This document shows, in pieces, positions 12,320 to 22,604 of a stretch of 64,000 nucleotides of DNA. The stretch's first letter is position 1; each line of letters starts with the position of its first letter. The notes beneath the pieces are model-generated. The model was given only the letters and a program-made list of their open reading frames with translations, searched no databases and was not told the origin of the DNA. Source of the stretch: Rotaria socialis (Eukaryota; Rotifera; Eurotatoria; Philodinida; Philodinidae); the NCBI GenBank assembly GCA_905331475.1, contig CAJNYU010000001.1:248001-312000 (forward strand), read 5' to 3'. Both the position numbers and the translations under genes were made by a program.

Positions 12320-12799
12320 TTAACTTCGCGATCGATGTCTTCGTTTGCTTTTATTTTGACTGTCTTCTTCTTCTTCTTCTTCCATTCGTTTGTGTTTCTT
12401 ATGCTTTGTCTTATTTTTTTTCTCGTCGATACGTGTAGAATCTTCTCGTTTGGGTCTACTGATTTGTTTTTCATATTCATCTGGATAGCGTTGCATAAAA
12501 AATGCATGGTCCCATCGATCAGCATTCACACCCAAATTAGATGGTAACGGTGGACCAAATTCAGCTTCAGCTGGATTCTTATTAAGTTTTCTACTTTCAT
12601 CACTTGATGAACGATATTTTCCTTTTTGTTTTTGCTGCTCGTACGGCGATCGAGATCGATGTCGTCGTTTTTTTCTATCGTTGTTTAGTGCTTCTCGTTC
12701 GTTTTCACGTCGACGCCACATTAATTCTTCTTCAGTAAGACGATTATGAAATGAAACATGATTGATAGATCTTTGAAGAAATCGATGACGTGATGACAT
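12320..12799 (-). CDS. NKAPD1 (C11orf57)-like basic nuclear protein
   Basis: A 159-aa single-exon protein. Two conserved blocks match the N-terminal part of vertebrate NKAPD1: INHVSFHNRLTEEELMWRRR (about residues 12-31) and DRWDHAFFMQRYPDEYE (about residues 92-108). The rest is Lys/Arg/Ser/Glu-rich and ends in RRHRSRS, with SR-like and poly-Glu segments typical of nuclear speckle or splicing-associated proteins. It is shorter than the vertebrate protein because the long basic C-terminal tail is reduced. The molecular function of the family is poorly defined, so nuclear location is inferred from composition. ATG at 12799 is the first in frame. Confidence 0.75.
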   Translation of the reverse strand: MSSRHRFLQRSINHVSFHNRLTEEELMWRRRENEREALNNDRKKRRHRSRSPYEQQKQKGKYRSSSDESRKLNKNPAEAEFGPPLPSNLGVNADRWDHAFFMQRYPDEYEKQISRPKREDSTRIDEKKNKTKHKKHKRMEEEEEEDSQNKSKRRHRSRS

Positions 12800-13098
12800 T
12801 TTAAACTACTAATGTCTGTTATATGTTTATCTTTCAACGTAGGATGAAAAACATTGACGGTATAAAATTGACCAATTAGAACTCAGTAAACAATATGCAT
12901 TTCTCTAGTGCGTCGAGCTGTTCTGTTTTTTTTATCAAAAAAAAACATTTTCAGCGAGATTTATTCATTAGTTTAATTCAAATATTTAGATGTTTCATCT
13001 CGGTCAGTATCAGAAATATTTTTAAGTAGAACATCTGTGTATATTCCCTGTGAATAATATAAGTAATCACAATTTGTCGACAGCATCACCGTCAAGCT
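12800..13098. promoter_or_regulatory. Short divergent promoter region
   Basis: About 300 bp separate the NKAPD1-like start (minus) from the diacylglycerol kinase start (plus). Both promoters must overlap here unless a further 5' exon exists. No defined motif was identified. Confidence 0.4.
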
Positions 13099-15563
13099 AT
13101 GGAAATAACTGAAATACATGCATGTGCAGAAAAATTAATCGCATTTGTCAATCCGAAATCGTATGAATTTCATCGCAGTCATTGAAAATGTTATATGTTT
13201 TATTTTCAGCGGTGGTTTGCAAGGTCAAACAGTATTAGATCAACTAAAAGTTCAAATAGGCACAGAAAATGTTTATGATCTTGTAAAAGACCATGGACCA
13301 GAAAAAGGTTTAAAAGAAAATCAACTTGAAAAAAATCTGAGAATTGTTGGTCAGTATTTTTATTGTCATTTGCTTTTGAAATTTATTTTCTTTTTCTCTT
13401 ATGATATTAGCATGTGGCGGAGATGGAACAGTCGGTTGGCTTTTATCAGCACTTGATACATTGCACATGCGACACAAAGACTTAGTGAGCGTTGGTGTTA
13501 TTCCATTGGGAACAGGGAATGATATGGCTCGATTTCTCGGTTGGGGCGTTGGATATCGGGGCGAATCGTTAGCACCCGTTGTTCAATCATTATCGACTGC
13601 TGAATCACGTTTACTGGATCGATGGGCAATTGATGTTCAACCAGCGGCGAATTCTGGTGCTGCCAGTTTAAAAGTTAATGACAATGAAACTGATTCATAT
13701 TAAACGAAAAAGTTCATTTTAGATTCCACAACCTGTTTTTAATAACTATCTCAGCTTTGGCGCAGATGCTCAGGTAAATATTATGAAATTAACGATAAAT
13801 ATTGGCAAGAAGTTTTACATAGAAATTTCTTTGCTAGGATTTAAATGTCATAAATAGTATTTCTGTATTTTCAAAAAACAAATATCATCTCATAGTATAT
13901 TTACATGTGATTTAATCAAAACGACAATTCAAATTCTATACACAGCCATCACCGACCATACAGAAATCGTAATTTCCATTAGAAACCGTTAGAAAGTTTT
14001 CCTTGAGATAAACTGAACGAAGACACGAGTGATTAGCAATAACACTGAGATTACTGGTACTGTTGCATCAGTTTAGACTCAACGTTACATGACTGAATAG
14101 CAGGAATTCACCAGCAACACATGCATTTCTTAATCCTTTAACCTAACTCGTAAATTCGCTCTCGAAAACATGTTTTTCGTTTCGCTGAATTTTTCAATCC
14201 GAGTCTATCATGCATCATTTTGCAATCTACATATTTAATTACACACACGTTTCTTTCCAGACCGTCAAGTTATTAGTATTTTACTAAAAACCAGTGCAGC
14301 AGTGCGAATGCTTAATAATAAACTAGCATATGACTTAACTTTTCGCTGTTTAATTATATATTCATACGAGCAATTTCCTTACTCCACAGCATGGTACTTG
14401 AAAAATTAATGTTAAAGTGCGTGAGAAAAAAATGCTGCTCTCGATATTTCGTGGAATAGATTGATTACAAATTGAATTCAATCAAAAAGTACTCTTTTTG
14501 GAAAAATTTCATTATGAGACTTTCTACTTATTCTCGATGAAATCAAAAACTTCAATTTGTTCGAGATAAATTCAAAATTTTGATGACAAGAGATCAATCT
14601 TTATTCAGCATTTTTAAGGCATTTCAAATATCTTCGTGCACGAAATATATCTACGAGGCATAGTAGAATCGTGTTAGTAAGTAAACCGACTAGTACTTTG
14701 ATGTAAAACATGTAATTGTAGATTATCTATGCACAATGGACTATTGACGAGTGATTAAATCAGCATTGCTCGAGCTTGACTGTCATGTCAATAGATAATT
14801 TATCATTCAAATATACGACTATTCATTGGTACAATTATAAAAAATGACTAATCTATGTATTCATATTGATTTAGATTGCACTTGACTTTCACGAAAAACG
14901 TAATGCCAGTCCCGGTTGTTATGCTAATCGAATATTTAACAAATTAGCGTACGGTTGTATCAGTTGGTAGGTTTCCTATGATGACTTAGATTTCAATTCT
15001 AATTTTCATATTCCTATCAGTAATACATTTTTCGATCGTCGATATTTATGTGGAAATATTACGAATTTTTTTGAACTTATTGTCGATGGTAACAATATGG
15101 AAGAAGATTTATTTCGTGTTCGACCTGATGCGATACTTATATTGAACATAGCTTCCTATGCGGCTGGTACAAATCCATGGGATGGAGTTTATGATAATCT
15201 TTGGTGTGCTGGATCGCAAACCGGTGATGATAGATTTCGTGAACAGAATTGTTCCGATGGTTATTTGGAGGTAATTGGCTTCAAACATTTTGAATTAGCA
15301 CGCATTCGACTTGGACGCCGTGGCCGTCGGATAGCTCAAGGTACTGATGAAAAACAACTGTACGATTAGTTTTCTATTTTTTTTTCTTCGGTTTAGGAAG
15401 TGAAATAAGCTTAAGAATTCGACGAGATGTACCCATGGAAATCGATGGTGAACCATTTTTACTTGGTCCTTGTCAGATAAACATAACTCGACAGAATCAA
15501 GCCCAAATGCTTATGACTGAAGATAGTCAAGCGGCGCAACAAAGTCAAACGAAACGTTTTTAA
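13099..15563 (+). CDS. Compact diacylglycerol kinase (catalytic plus accessory domain only)
   Basis: Seven exons: 13099-13160, 13210-13349, 13411-13673, 13723-13773, 14875-14966, 15021-15340, 15397-15563. All introns are GT-AG and the joined length is 1095 nt (364 aa). The enzyme would phosphorylate diacylglycerol to phosphatidic acid. The catalytic domain is clear: LIAFVNPKSGGLQG, ACGGDGTVGW (GGDG nucleotide loop), IPLGTGNDMARFLGWG and LDRW. The accessory domain follows: VFNNYLSFGADAQIALDFHE, SYAAGTNPW, DGYLEVIGF and PMEIDGEPFLLGP, the last resembling the MPMQIDGEPW block of animal DGKs. No C1 zinc finger, EF hand, PH or ankyrin domain is seen upstream, so it is smaller than most animal DGKs. 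A residual region between GCIS and FELIVDG is divergent. Intron 4 is 1101 bp, against 49-61 bp for the others. An upstream exon carrying C1 domains remains possible. Confidence 0.85.
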
Positions 15564-16125
15564 AATCCTTATAAATCTTTCATTCGTTTATTTTTCACGA
15601 TAACAATCCGTCGTCAGTAATGATTTGAAAACAACGAATGACACGCGATGAATGTTAGTCGATTCAATGTATGGTTTTTATTTTTAATTGATTTATCCTA
15701 CTAAATTCTATTTTTTGATATTCTTTACTTCACATATTCATTAGTTTTTTTTTACTAATGAATAGTTTTATGCGTGTGATATTGCGGTTTCTTTTATTTT
15801 TATCTCAATCGTTTTAAGAAATTTCTTGTTTGAATATGAACGTTCTTGTATGGGTGCTTTCTTTTTTTTTTTTAATTAAAATTTTATAAACGAATCATAA
15901 TCCATCTTTGCATTGCTGAGATCGACTTTTAGGCGCCTTCCACATGTTTTACATTGTGACAGCAAGTGTTTTTCTTTCCGAGACCTGTGCAAAAGCTGCT
16001 ACTCTAATGTTCAGAGACATGTCATTCTCTTGCTCCATGCATTGAATACAACATTGATAACAATAACTGATTTCTTTTATAAAAATTAAAATACAAAAAG
16101 ATGCTAATTAGTACTGTATGGTATT
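15564..16125. other. Convergent intergenic region
   Basis: 3' flanks of the DGK gene (plus) and the zinc-finger/SPRY-like gene (minus). Contains T-rich runs and AATTAAA/AATAAA-like stretches that could serve as polyadenylation signals. No gene seen. Confidence 0.45.
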
Positions 16126-17196
16126 TTAATGAAGCATTCTTATACAGTTGCCCACTGAGGATAGAGCAACTACTAATTTCCATGGAAGTGCACATTTATC
16201 AATATCAACTAATAGTTGCACACTGCGTTGTGTTCGATGATGATCGAGAAAAATTTTTCTTTGATCACAATCTATGGATAATGTGACTTCATCTCCTTCC
16301 AGAATTTCTATGATGGAAAATTTTCTTCTAACTACACCAAGTACAACAGCATAATCACATCGCCACCAACCATAAGCAGTAGTCAATGTGGAAAATATTG
16401 ACTCGGGATCATGTTGAGTATGTGTAACAATACCAAAATAAAAGTTTCCATTCGTCTTTCTCTCGATTCGAAATCGAATAAGGTGTTTTCCTTTTGAATA
16501 AAGATTAGCTCCGAATAGGATAGCCGATCTTCTTAATTTAGATCCTGAATAAGTAGCAACCAGATCCTCGTCGGACAATTTAACTGCTTCATCTTGTCTA
16601 GAAAATTTTTCCAGCTTAGCTGCTGTTGAATTTCGATTAATAGAAGAGTTTCTATGTGACGTCGTTGCCGGTTGTGTGTCTTCGACTGAAATAAAATGAA
16701 TAATTGATTTCTGATCGTCATCAACATCACCATTTAAATGATACAGACTCATCGATTTTTCAAGGTCAAGGCGAATTTGAGTCAACTGATCGATCCATTT
16801 CTTTAAATCAAGTTCCGTATAATCCTCGGCTTCTCTACTCATTTGAAGTTCGCTCTTTAATCGATCCATCGTCATTTTAAGTGATTGTTTCGTTTGACCG
16901 ATGAATTTATTTAAATCATGTCGAGCTTGATTTGCTACTTGCTGAATTTTATTAATCGATTCTCGTTCCCATGTATCTATGCGAGATAGAAGCGGATGAT
17001 GGGTGGTCTCGTTGTTTATATCTCGTTGAAGAATATCATGTTCTTGGCCTAAAGTTTCGACTTGATCAGTAAGTTCTTGACGGTGTTCGTCAGCATGTTT
17101 TCGACAAAATGATTGTTGACAACCATGACATGTAAATATACTACTGCCTTTGCCACATTTCGAGCAAGGCCTTTTTCCTGTTATAGCTGTTGTCAT
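16126..17196 (-). CDS. Zinc-finger, coiled-coil, SPRY-like protein (TRIM-like architecture)
   Basis: A 356-aa single-exon protein. Residues 11-38 hold CSKCGKGSSIFTCHGCQQSFC followed by HADEH, a Cys/His cluster resembling a B-box or related small zinc finger. Residues about 40-150 are charged helix, probably coiled coil (TLGQEHDILQRDINNE and after). After a polar linker, residues about 235-356 form a beta-rich region with GKHLIRFRIE, GNFYFGIVTH, YGWWRCDYAVV, GDEVTLSIDCDQRKIFL and LPWKLVVAL, the pattern of a SPRY/B30.2-like protein-binding domain. No RING finger is seen, so ubiquitin ligase activity is not supported. Similar proteins form a large paralogous set in bdelloid genomes (from memory). 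Probable role: scaffold or sensor; ligand unknown. Confidence 0.7.
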   Translation of the reverse strand: MTTAITGKRPCSKCGKGSSIFTCHGCQQSFCRKHADEHRQELTDQVETLGQEHDILQRDINNETTHHPLLSRIDTWERESINKIQQVANQARHDLNKFIGQTKQSLKMTMDRLKSELQMSREAEDYTELDLKKWIDQLTQIRLDLEKSMSLYHLNGDVDDDQKSIIHFISVEDTQPATTSHRNSSINRNSTAAKLEKFSRQDEAVKLSDEDLVATYSGSKLRRSAILFGANLYSKGKHLIRFRIERKTNGNFYFGIVTHTQHDPESIFSTLTTAYGWWRCDYAVVLGVVRRKFSIIEILEGDEVTLSIDCDQRKIFLDHHRTQRSVQLLVDIDKCALPWKLVVALSSVGNCIRMLH

Positions 17197-17522
17197 ACGT
17201 TTAGTTTAATAGGAAAAAAAAGAACGAAACCAACATAAGAATACTAATATTATTGATGATCGAAATTTGAAGATATAATTACTTCATTTGTTTAACAGAG
17301 GGAATGATTGAAAATAACACTTGACGAAAGAGATAAACAAGATAATAGTGCATTCTTTCTTTTTCATATTATTTGGATAGAAAGGTAATAGTAATACGAA
17401 ATACCCAGATGGCGCTTAGCAACAACGAATAGGAATAAAAGAATTCAATACTCGATGAAATATAATTACATTCGAGTGCATTGACAGTAGTCCATTTTTA
17501 CTGGAGTTAAAATAAAATGTTT

Positions 17523-17530
17523 CTCAAGAT
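17523..17530. repeat. Left 8-bp target-site duplication of the hAT element
   Basis: CTCAAGAT immediately before the element's 5' CAG end. The identical octamer follows the right end at 18614-18621. Confidence 0.85.
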
Positions 17531-18613
17531 CAGTGTTTTTAATATTAAGTACCACAAGCAAAAGCAAAGTACCCGTGGTACTTACGATTTTGAAAAAGTA
17601 CTTTGTTTTGCACTTTGCTTGGAAAAACAAAATACCTTGATGGTACTTTGTAAAATAAAAAAGTACTTTGTTTATTTGTTAGCCATTGTTTAAAATTTCG
17701 TATCTTTCCTTTTGTTTATATATTCTGTTGTATTTATAGATGAAGCTAAGAAGTATTTTTTAATTTGATTGAATTCATTATTGAAATTTCTTTTCTTTTT
17801 CTAGATATTGAATTGAATCTTGTTCTTGTAGATAACTTACTGGTTCTTATTTAATATTTAGCAGTGGTTCTTCTTTAATTTATATTTATTTATTGAACTG
17901 ATTTATTTAATATATTGTGAAAAAAATTAGGTGAGTGCAGTAATATTATTATTACTCTCCTTTATTTACTATGCATGATTAGATTTATGATTATGACTGA
18001 ACCAACAAATCTTGATAAATCATCCAGCCAAAGATTATTAACGGCTAATATTAATATTGATAATTTTCAGAGTGAAAAGATTTTAAATGATCGATCTGAT
18101 TTACCTGTTAATGATAACAAAATTTCAGATCAAGAAGAATTAGTTATTATTGATGAAGTTGAAGCAGAAATTATATTGGATTCATCTAATGAAAATAGAG
18201 CACTTATATCAATAATTAAATTAGGAATTTCAACTGAATCAACTACGTGGTTTTGTGAAGATTGCATCGACATGCATGAAGAAGAAGAACAATAGTAAAT
18301 TGTACTTTATTTGTTTTTTTTGTATACACAATACTAAAGGTTAATTCAGAAAAATGTTTATTTAAGCTAGTCAGATGAATATGTGTAGTTTATCTTTATC
18401 TACAAGTCTTTTGTATATTGTTTTTTTGTACCAAAACATTTTATTAATTAAAAATAGTCAATAGCATATATTTTTTCTTTGTTTTTCGTAAGTATCTTCC
18501 TGTTGGCACACTTTGGGTACTTTGTTGTTCATCACAAAGTACCACCTAACACTTTGCCAATAGAAGCAAAGCACCTAAATGTACTGTGTTTTAGATTTCT
18601 GTTAAAAACGCTG
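17531..18613. mobile_element. Non-autonomous hAT-type DNA transposon, 1083 bp
   Basis: Bounded by terminal inverted repeats CAGTGTTTTTAA (left, 17531-17542) and CAGCGTTTTTAA (right, reverse complement of 18602-18613), 11 of 12 identical. It is flanked by a perfect 8-bp duplication CTCAAGAT. An 8-bp duplication with CAG-type ends is the hallmark of the hAT superfamily. Both subterminal regions carry many copies of GTACTTTG/CAAAGTAC in both orientations (about 17550-17680 and 18520-18590), as expected for transposase-binding sites. No hAT transposase (DDE or dimerisation domain) is encoded, so movement would need a transposase in trans. A 106-codon reading frame lies inside. The intact duplication and TIRs imply fairly recent insertion. 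Confidence 0.85.
17975..18295 (+). CDS. Small acidic ORF inside the hAT element, unknown
   Basis: 106 codons from ATG 17975 (MIRFMIMTEPTNLDKSSS...). The product is acidic, rich in Asp, Glu, Asn and Ile, with one CxxC (WFCEDCIDMHEEEEQ) at the extreme C-terminus. It is not recognisably a transposase. It could be a remnant of a transposase N-terminus, a captured host exon, or a chance frame. It is the only long frame in the element and its codon use is like host exons. Confidence 0.35.
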   Translation: MIRFMIMTEPTNLDKSSSQRLLTANINIDNFQSEKILNDRSDLPVNDNKISDQEELVIIDEVEAEIILDSSNENRALISIIKLGISTESTTWFCEDCIDMHEEEEQ

Positions 18614-18621
18614 CTCAAGAT
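18614..18621. repeat. Right 8-bp target-site duplication of the hAT element
   Basis: CTCAAGAT, identical to 17523-17530. Confidence 0.85.
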
Positions 18622-19118
18622 GCTGCAATACTGATTGCTAGTGTGAAGCAAAAAACGAATTCTACCAACAAAATAAAATTCGCACTCTTGGTAAACAACT
18701 AACATTAATATTAATTGATGTTTCTCACGCCATCGAAATATATGTCCGATCGGTGGCTCACCCTCGCTCGAAATCATAACAACGACCATGTTTCCGATAC
18801 AAAAATTGTCGTTAGTGATTAGTCATTCAATAAACATTTTCGTCAGCATTCAGTCTCACAAAAAATTCATTTTTACACTTTCTCTTCCTTCAAATTATAA
18901 ATGTTATTTTAGGCACTGGTATTAATAGACCGAAAACAAATATAGTTATCGCGGAGCTTTTTCACTAGGTAGAAAATATTTTATCATTCTGTTATTTCTA
19001 CTCGAAGAATGTTGGAAAATTCCAAGACATGCTTGTTGTGGCCTCTTTGAGCGTTTTTATATAATCTATCGATAATTTCGAATACCTACATTAAAATTTG
19101 TATGAAATCAAGCTATTA
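18622..19118. other. Spacer, no gene seen
   Basis: Between the hAT element and the next plus-strand gene, whose promoter it should contain. AT-rich, no element recognised. Confidence 0.45.
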
Positions 19119-19841
19119 ATGGCATCTTCAACCAATAATTTTGATCATATTATCGTTTGGCTGGACCAAAATGTTGCTGAATCCGATCGTTATCCGATCA
19201 TGAAAAGCGCCTTCAGAACTACTCTCGACCCAGACAATGCATTCCCAACGTCTATCACTGAAGAGGATGTTCCAAATAAGATTGATGACGAAACAATAGA
19301 TCAGGAAGCAAATTTTCATTCAATTCCATTTGGTTTCAAATTGTTCGACGACCTGGATAAATGCTACAAGTTTCTTCTTGCCAATGCGGGTAAAAAGCGC
19401 ATCTTTTTTATAACTTCAGGCGCATTGGGTCAATCCATCGTACCAAGGTTGCTCACTATGGATCCACAAGTATTCCAAGATAAAAATGGGGAACTTTACA
19501 AACATTCAATTTACATTTTTTGTGCTAATATGACTGCACACGCCGAATGGGCGGAAGAGTTTTTGGACTTAAACTGTATTCAAATGGGAAATGATGATCG
19601 GATGGTTTTGTTTTGGCTAACTCGGGATATTGCAAATTACTTTGTCACAAAAGGTAAAGAAGAATTAACCAAAACGGATATCGCAACAATCAAACAAGCT
19701 TATCAAGACCTTACATGGGGTAGAAGCCTCTACTGTAAAGCTGATTCTGTTAAAAAGGGGCTTCCAATAGATGCTTTGTTGAGGGAAATAGACAAACTGA
19801 TTACGGAAGCCGAAGAGAAAATCAAGGAACGGGAAGATTGA
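19119..19841 (+). CDS. Bdelloid-type protein with the domain often found N-terminal to TPR/ADP-ribosyltransferase modules
   Basis: A 240-aa single-exon protein from ATG 19119 (MASSTNNFDHIIVWLDQNVA). The pattern HIIVWLDQNV, then FDDLDKCYKFLL, KKRIFFITSGALGQSIVPRL, HSIYIFCANMTAHAEWAEEF and a C-terminal helical DIANYF...RSLYCKAD matches, from memory, an N-terminal region abundant in predicted bdelloid rotifer proteins. There it often precedes TPR repeats or an NAD:arginine ADP-ribosyltransferase domain. Here neither partner is present and the protein ends in a charged helix (TEAEEKIKERED). The alternating hydrophobic strand/helix pattern looks like a Rossmann-like alpha/beta fold, but no catalytic motif is identified. 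Function unknown. Confidence 0.65.
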   Translation: MASSTNNFDHIIVWLDQNVAESDRYPIMKSAFRTTLDPDNAFPTSITEEDVPNKIDDETIDQEANFHSIPFGFKLFDDLDKCYKFLLANAGKKRIFFITSGALGQSIVPRLLTMDPQVFQDKNGELYKHSIYIFCANMTAHAEWAEEFLDLNCIQMGNDDRMVLFWLTRDIANYFVTKGKEELTKTDIATIKQAYQDLTWGRSLYCKADSVKKGLPIDALLREIDKLITEAEEKIKERED

Positions 19842-20632
19842 ATATACTTAACTACCGACAAGTTATTACCAACTAACTTAGCAAACTTTTCTCGAGTTAT
19901 TTGCTTATGTGATCTATCTGCTGCTTAATGTATGCTACTAAATAATAGTTTTCTTTTTGTGCTTTAAGTAAAGTATTAAATGTCGACAAAATAATTCTAG
20001 CGTAATTTTTGGCCAAATTCGATCGAACAATGTGTGATTCTAACAATTATAGTGCTATCATTTCCTCGTCATTTTTATTAGCTATCATAAATGCTTATTA
20101 TGACTATTGAAATTAGACGAATAAAGCAATTAGGTGACCGATGAATTGTATTATTATGCTTGCTAGTTTCTGTCAGAGTAAGTAGGATAGATCCATAACC
20201 AGAAAATTATTCACAATATTTGTTGATGAGCTCCCTGATATGATATCAGAACAGAATTCAAATTTAGTGGCAAAGAAAACAGATTCCAGAATTTTCTGTT
20301 CAATTTTTAGCAAATATTTTTCACTGACAACTTTATAGTCACATTACATACATATCATCGTGCACGCAAAAATCTATACCAGCAATGCTTTTGGCCACTC
20401 AAAAGTTTAACTTGATGACTAATGAAAAAAGCTTTTAAAATGAAGAAAATTTCAAAACGCTTCTAACAGTTTGAAGAATATGATTGATTTTAAGTGCACA
20501 TTATTCATAGTTGCTCGATAGCAATTTAAAACCTCCCGTAGTTATCAATATTAAGAGTTTATTGCTAAGAAAATAAACGAGCGCAATCAGAAAATAATAT
20601 CTATTTATCGCTGTTTTATTGAGATTCGATTA
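19842..20632. other. Convergent intergenic region
   Basis: Between the 3' ends of the preceding plus-strand gene and WDR54 (minus). AT-rich, nothing recognised. Confidence 0.5.
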
Positions 20633-22604
20633 TCAAACACGAAGAACGATAATTTCAGTTGAATCGTATATCGATACAGCAATATCAGAACGCGACATGT
20701 GTAAAAATTTCACTCCAACCAGCTGACTATTTTCAATGTGATGATTGCATTCGTGTGAAATCTTAATTGAAAAAAATAAATCAAAGCAAGTAAAATTCTA
20801 TCACATTCGAAGCAATTCAAATTTACCTGTAAATTTTCTGCATCGCCTGATAATTGCCAAATTCGCACATAACAATCATCACTAACAGATGCTACTAATC
20901 CTTCTTCATTACAATCAATGGCATTAATGCATCGCGAATGGGCAGCAATAGTACCAGCAACTTGACCTATTTAATTTTAAACAAAACCCGAAATAGTCTA
21001 CTATTCTCTTACCACTTTCTGCATCAAAAAATCGAATCATTCCATTGGCATAGCTTGCTGCAATACAATTTTTCCATAGTGATAATGATGTTATACCACT
21101 ATCATCCATGGGTTCAATAGCATTTGTTTGTAATAGGGTACGATTATTCCAGATTAAGATAGCGCCAGTAGTATCACTCGAAATTAGCAGCGTGCCATTT
21201 GATACTAAACCGGATATACCATGTTGATGAGCTATAATATGAAAATTAGTTTGCGCATGTAGTTACGATTTCTTATTTACCTGGAGTAGTTTCTCGCAAA
21301 AATATATTTGAGCCTTTTTGAGGGATACTAAAGATGAGTATTTCACCTTGATGATTACCTAGAAAATAAAATAAAATGATGACCGACGATAATTGAAATA
21401 TACTTGCCAACACAAAGAAGATTTGGACCAACGCCAGCAATACCTCGGGAATAAATAGAGGATTCTAAATGCAAAATGTTAATTTACTTTGAAGTTTAAT
21501 ATTATTTATACCTGTTCGGCTAGGAGGAGTTTTATCAATCATATGAATATGAAGAAGTGTTGTTCCATCTGGTTCATAAATCTACGTTGGAAATTTAAGT
21601 AAGGCCTTCTTTAAATAAAGATTCACTCATAATGAATAGCCAGTACTTTTTTAATGCTTTTATTCATCAATAAGGTTAAGCGAAAAAGAAGACAAAACAT
21701 CGATCGTTACACGAAAATCTCGATAACTTACGACAAACATTGTATCTTTGTCAAATAACAAAATTCTTCGCTATACAGCGCATTCGGGAGAACTATTTTT
21801 GCTAGTTCCATCTGTAAATATAACTACTCATGATATAATTCTTATTCGTTGTTTATGTTATAATTATATATAAAACGAAATATTCAACCAGCAATCTGTG
21901 ACATACTTAAAAAACTGAGCTAATAACAACGTTCTTAGTGCATTTACCAGATTGTCAATTTACTGTTAAAATACATTCTATTGAAAAATATTCCATCATT
22001 TTCCAATTGATCAGATAACAATGAGGCTTGCTCGTTTACTAAAAGCTTAGGTCTTTTTCGCAGCGTTGAATCATACAGAAAAAAAATCTGCATTTTGCAT
22101 TTGATTGCATTTTTATAAACAAAAGCTGGATGGCCATTCATTATGAGTTATTTCTTACCTGAATACTTTTCGTACAAGCTAGAACAAGTAGATTCCGCAC
22201 GGCTAAATTAACATATGCAGCCTATCAACAAACAGTAAACTATTAAAAAAAACAATCTCTCATAGTGATTGGTTTACTTTACTTGAACAATATGAGCAAT
22301 ATATCGAGCGTCATTTTCTGGTGCTGGAGTATTATTGTTACTCATAGCTCGACATATCACTTGCCCTTGAATTTGTTTAGTGCCATCTTGAGAAACAGTC
22401 GCCTAAATTATTGATGATTTCAATCGTCTATCATTATTATGAAAATTTTCATCCTACCATAGCAAAACCACTTTTATGTGATATACCGAACATTTTTGAT
22501 TGACGCGGTTCAGAAGGACGAAATATAGCGAGATTATTTAACAAATGAGATGCACTCCACTTCACCGTAATGGGTTGATCTGCTTTTTTATATGAGATTG
22601 ACAT
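20633..22604 (-). CDS. WDR54 homologue, WD40 beta-propeller protein
   Basis: Multi-exon gene. Exons 1-3 are 22604-22458, 22402-22283 and 22221-22159. A 577-bp intron follows (21582-22158), then several short exons down to the TGA at 20633. The N-terminus reads MSISYKKADQPITVKWSASH. Landmarks collinear with vertebrate WDR54: LAVRNLLVLACTKSIQ, IYEPDG, SRGIAGVGPNLLCVG, GEILIFSIP, AHQHGISGL, GAILIWNN, LWKNCIAASYANGMIRFFDAESG, AAHSRCINAIDCNEEGLVASVSDDCYVRIWQL and a final NSQLVGVKF. Vertebrate WDR54 is a cytoplasmic WD-repeat scaffold linked to receptor signalling; the rotifer role is inferred only by homology. Internal exon edges other than those given are approximate. Confidence 0.82.

Noticed and set aside
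21944-22141. 65-codon frame inside the long WDR54 intron as an extra exon
   Set aside because: It starts just inside the donor site and matches nothing in WDR54. The flanking exons join correctly without it.
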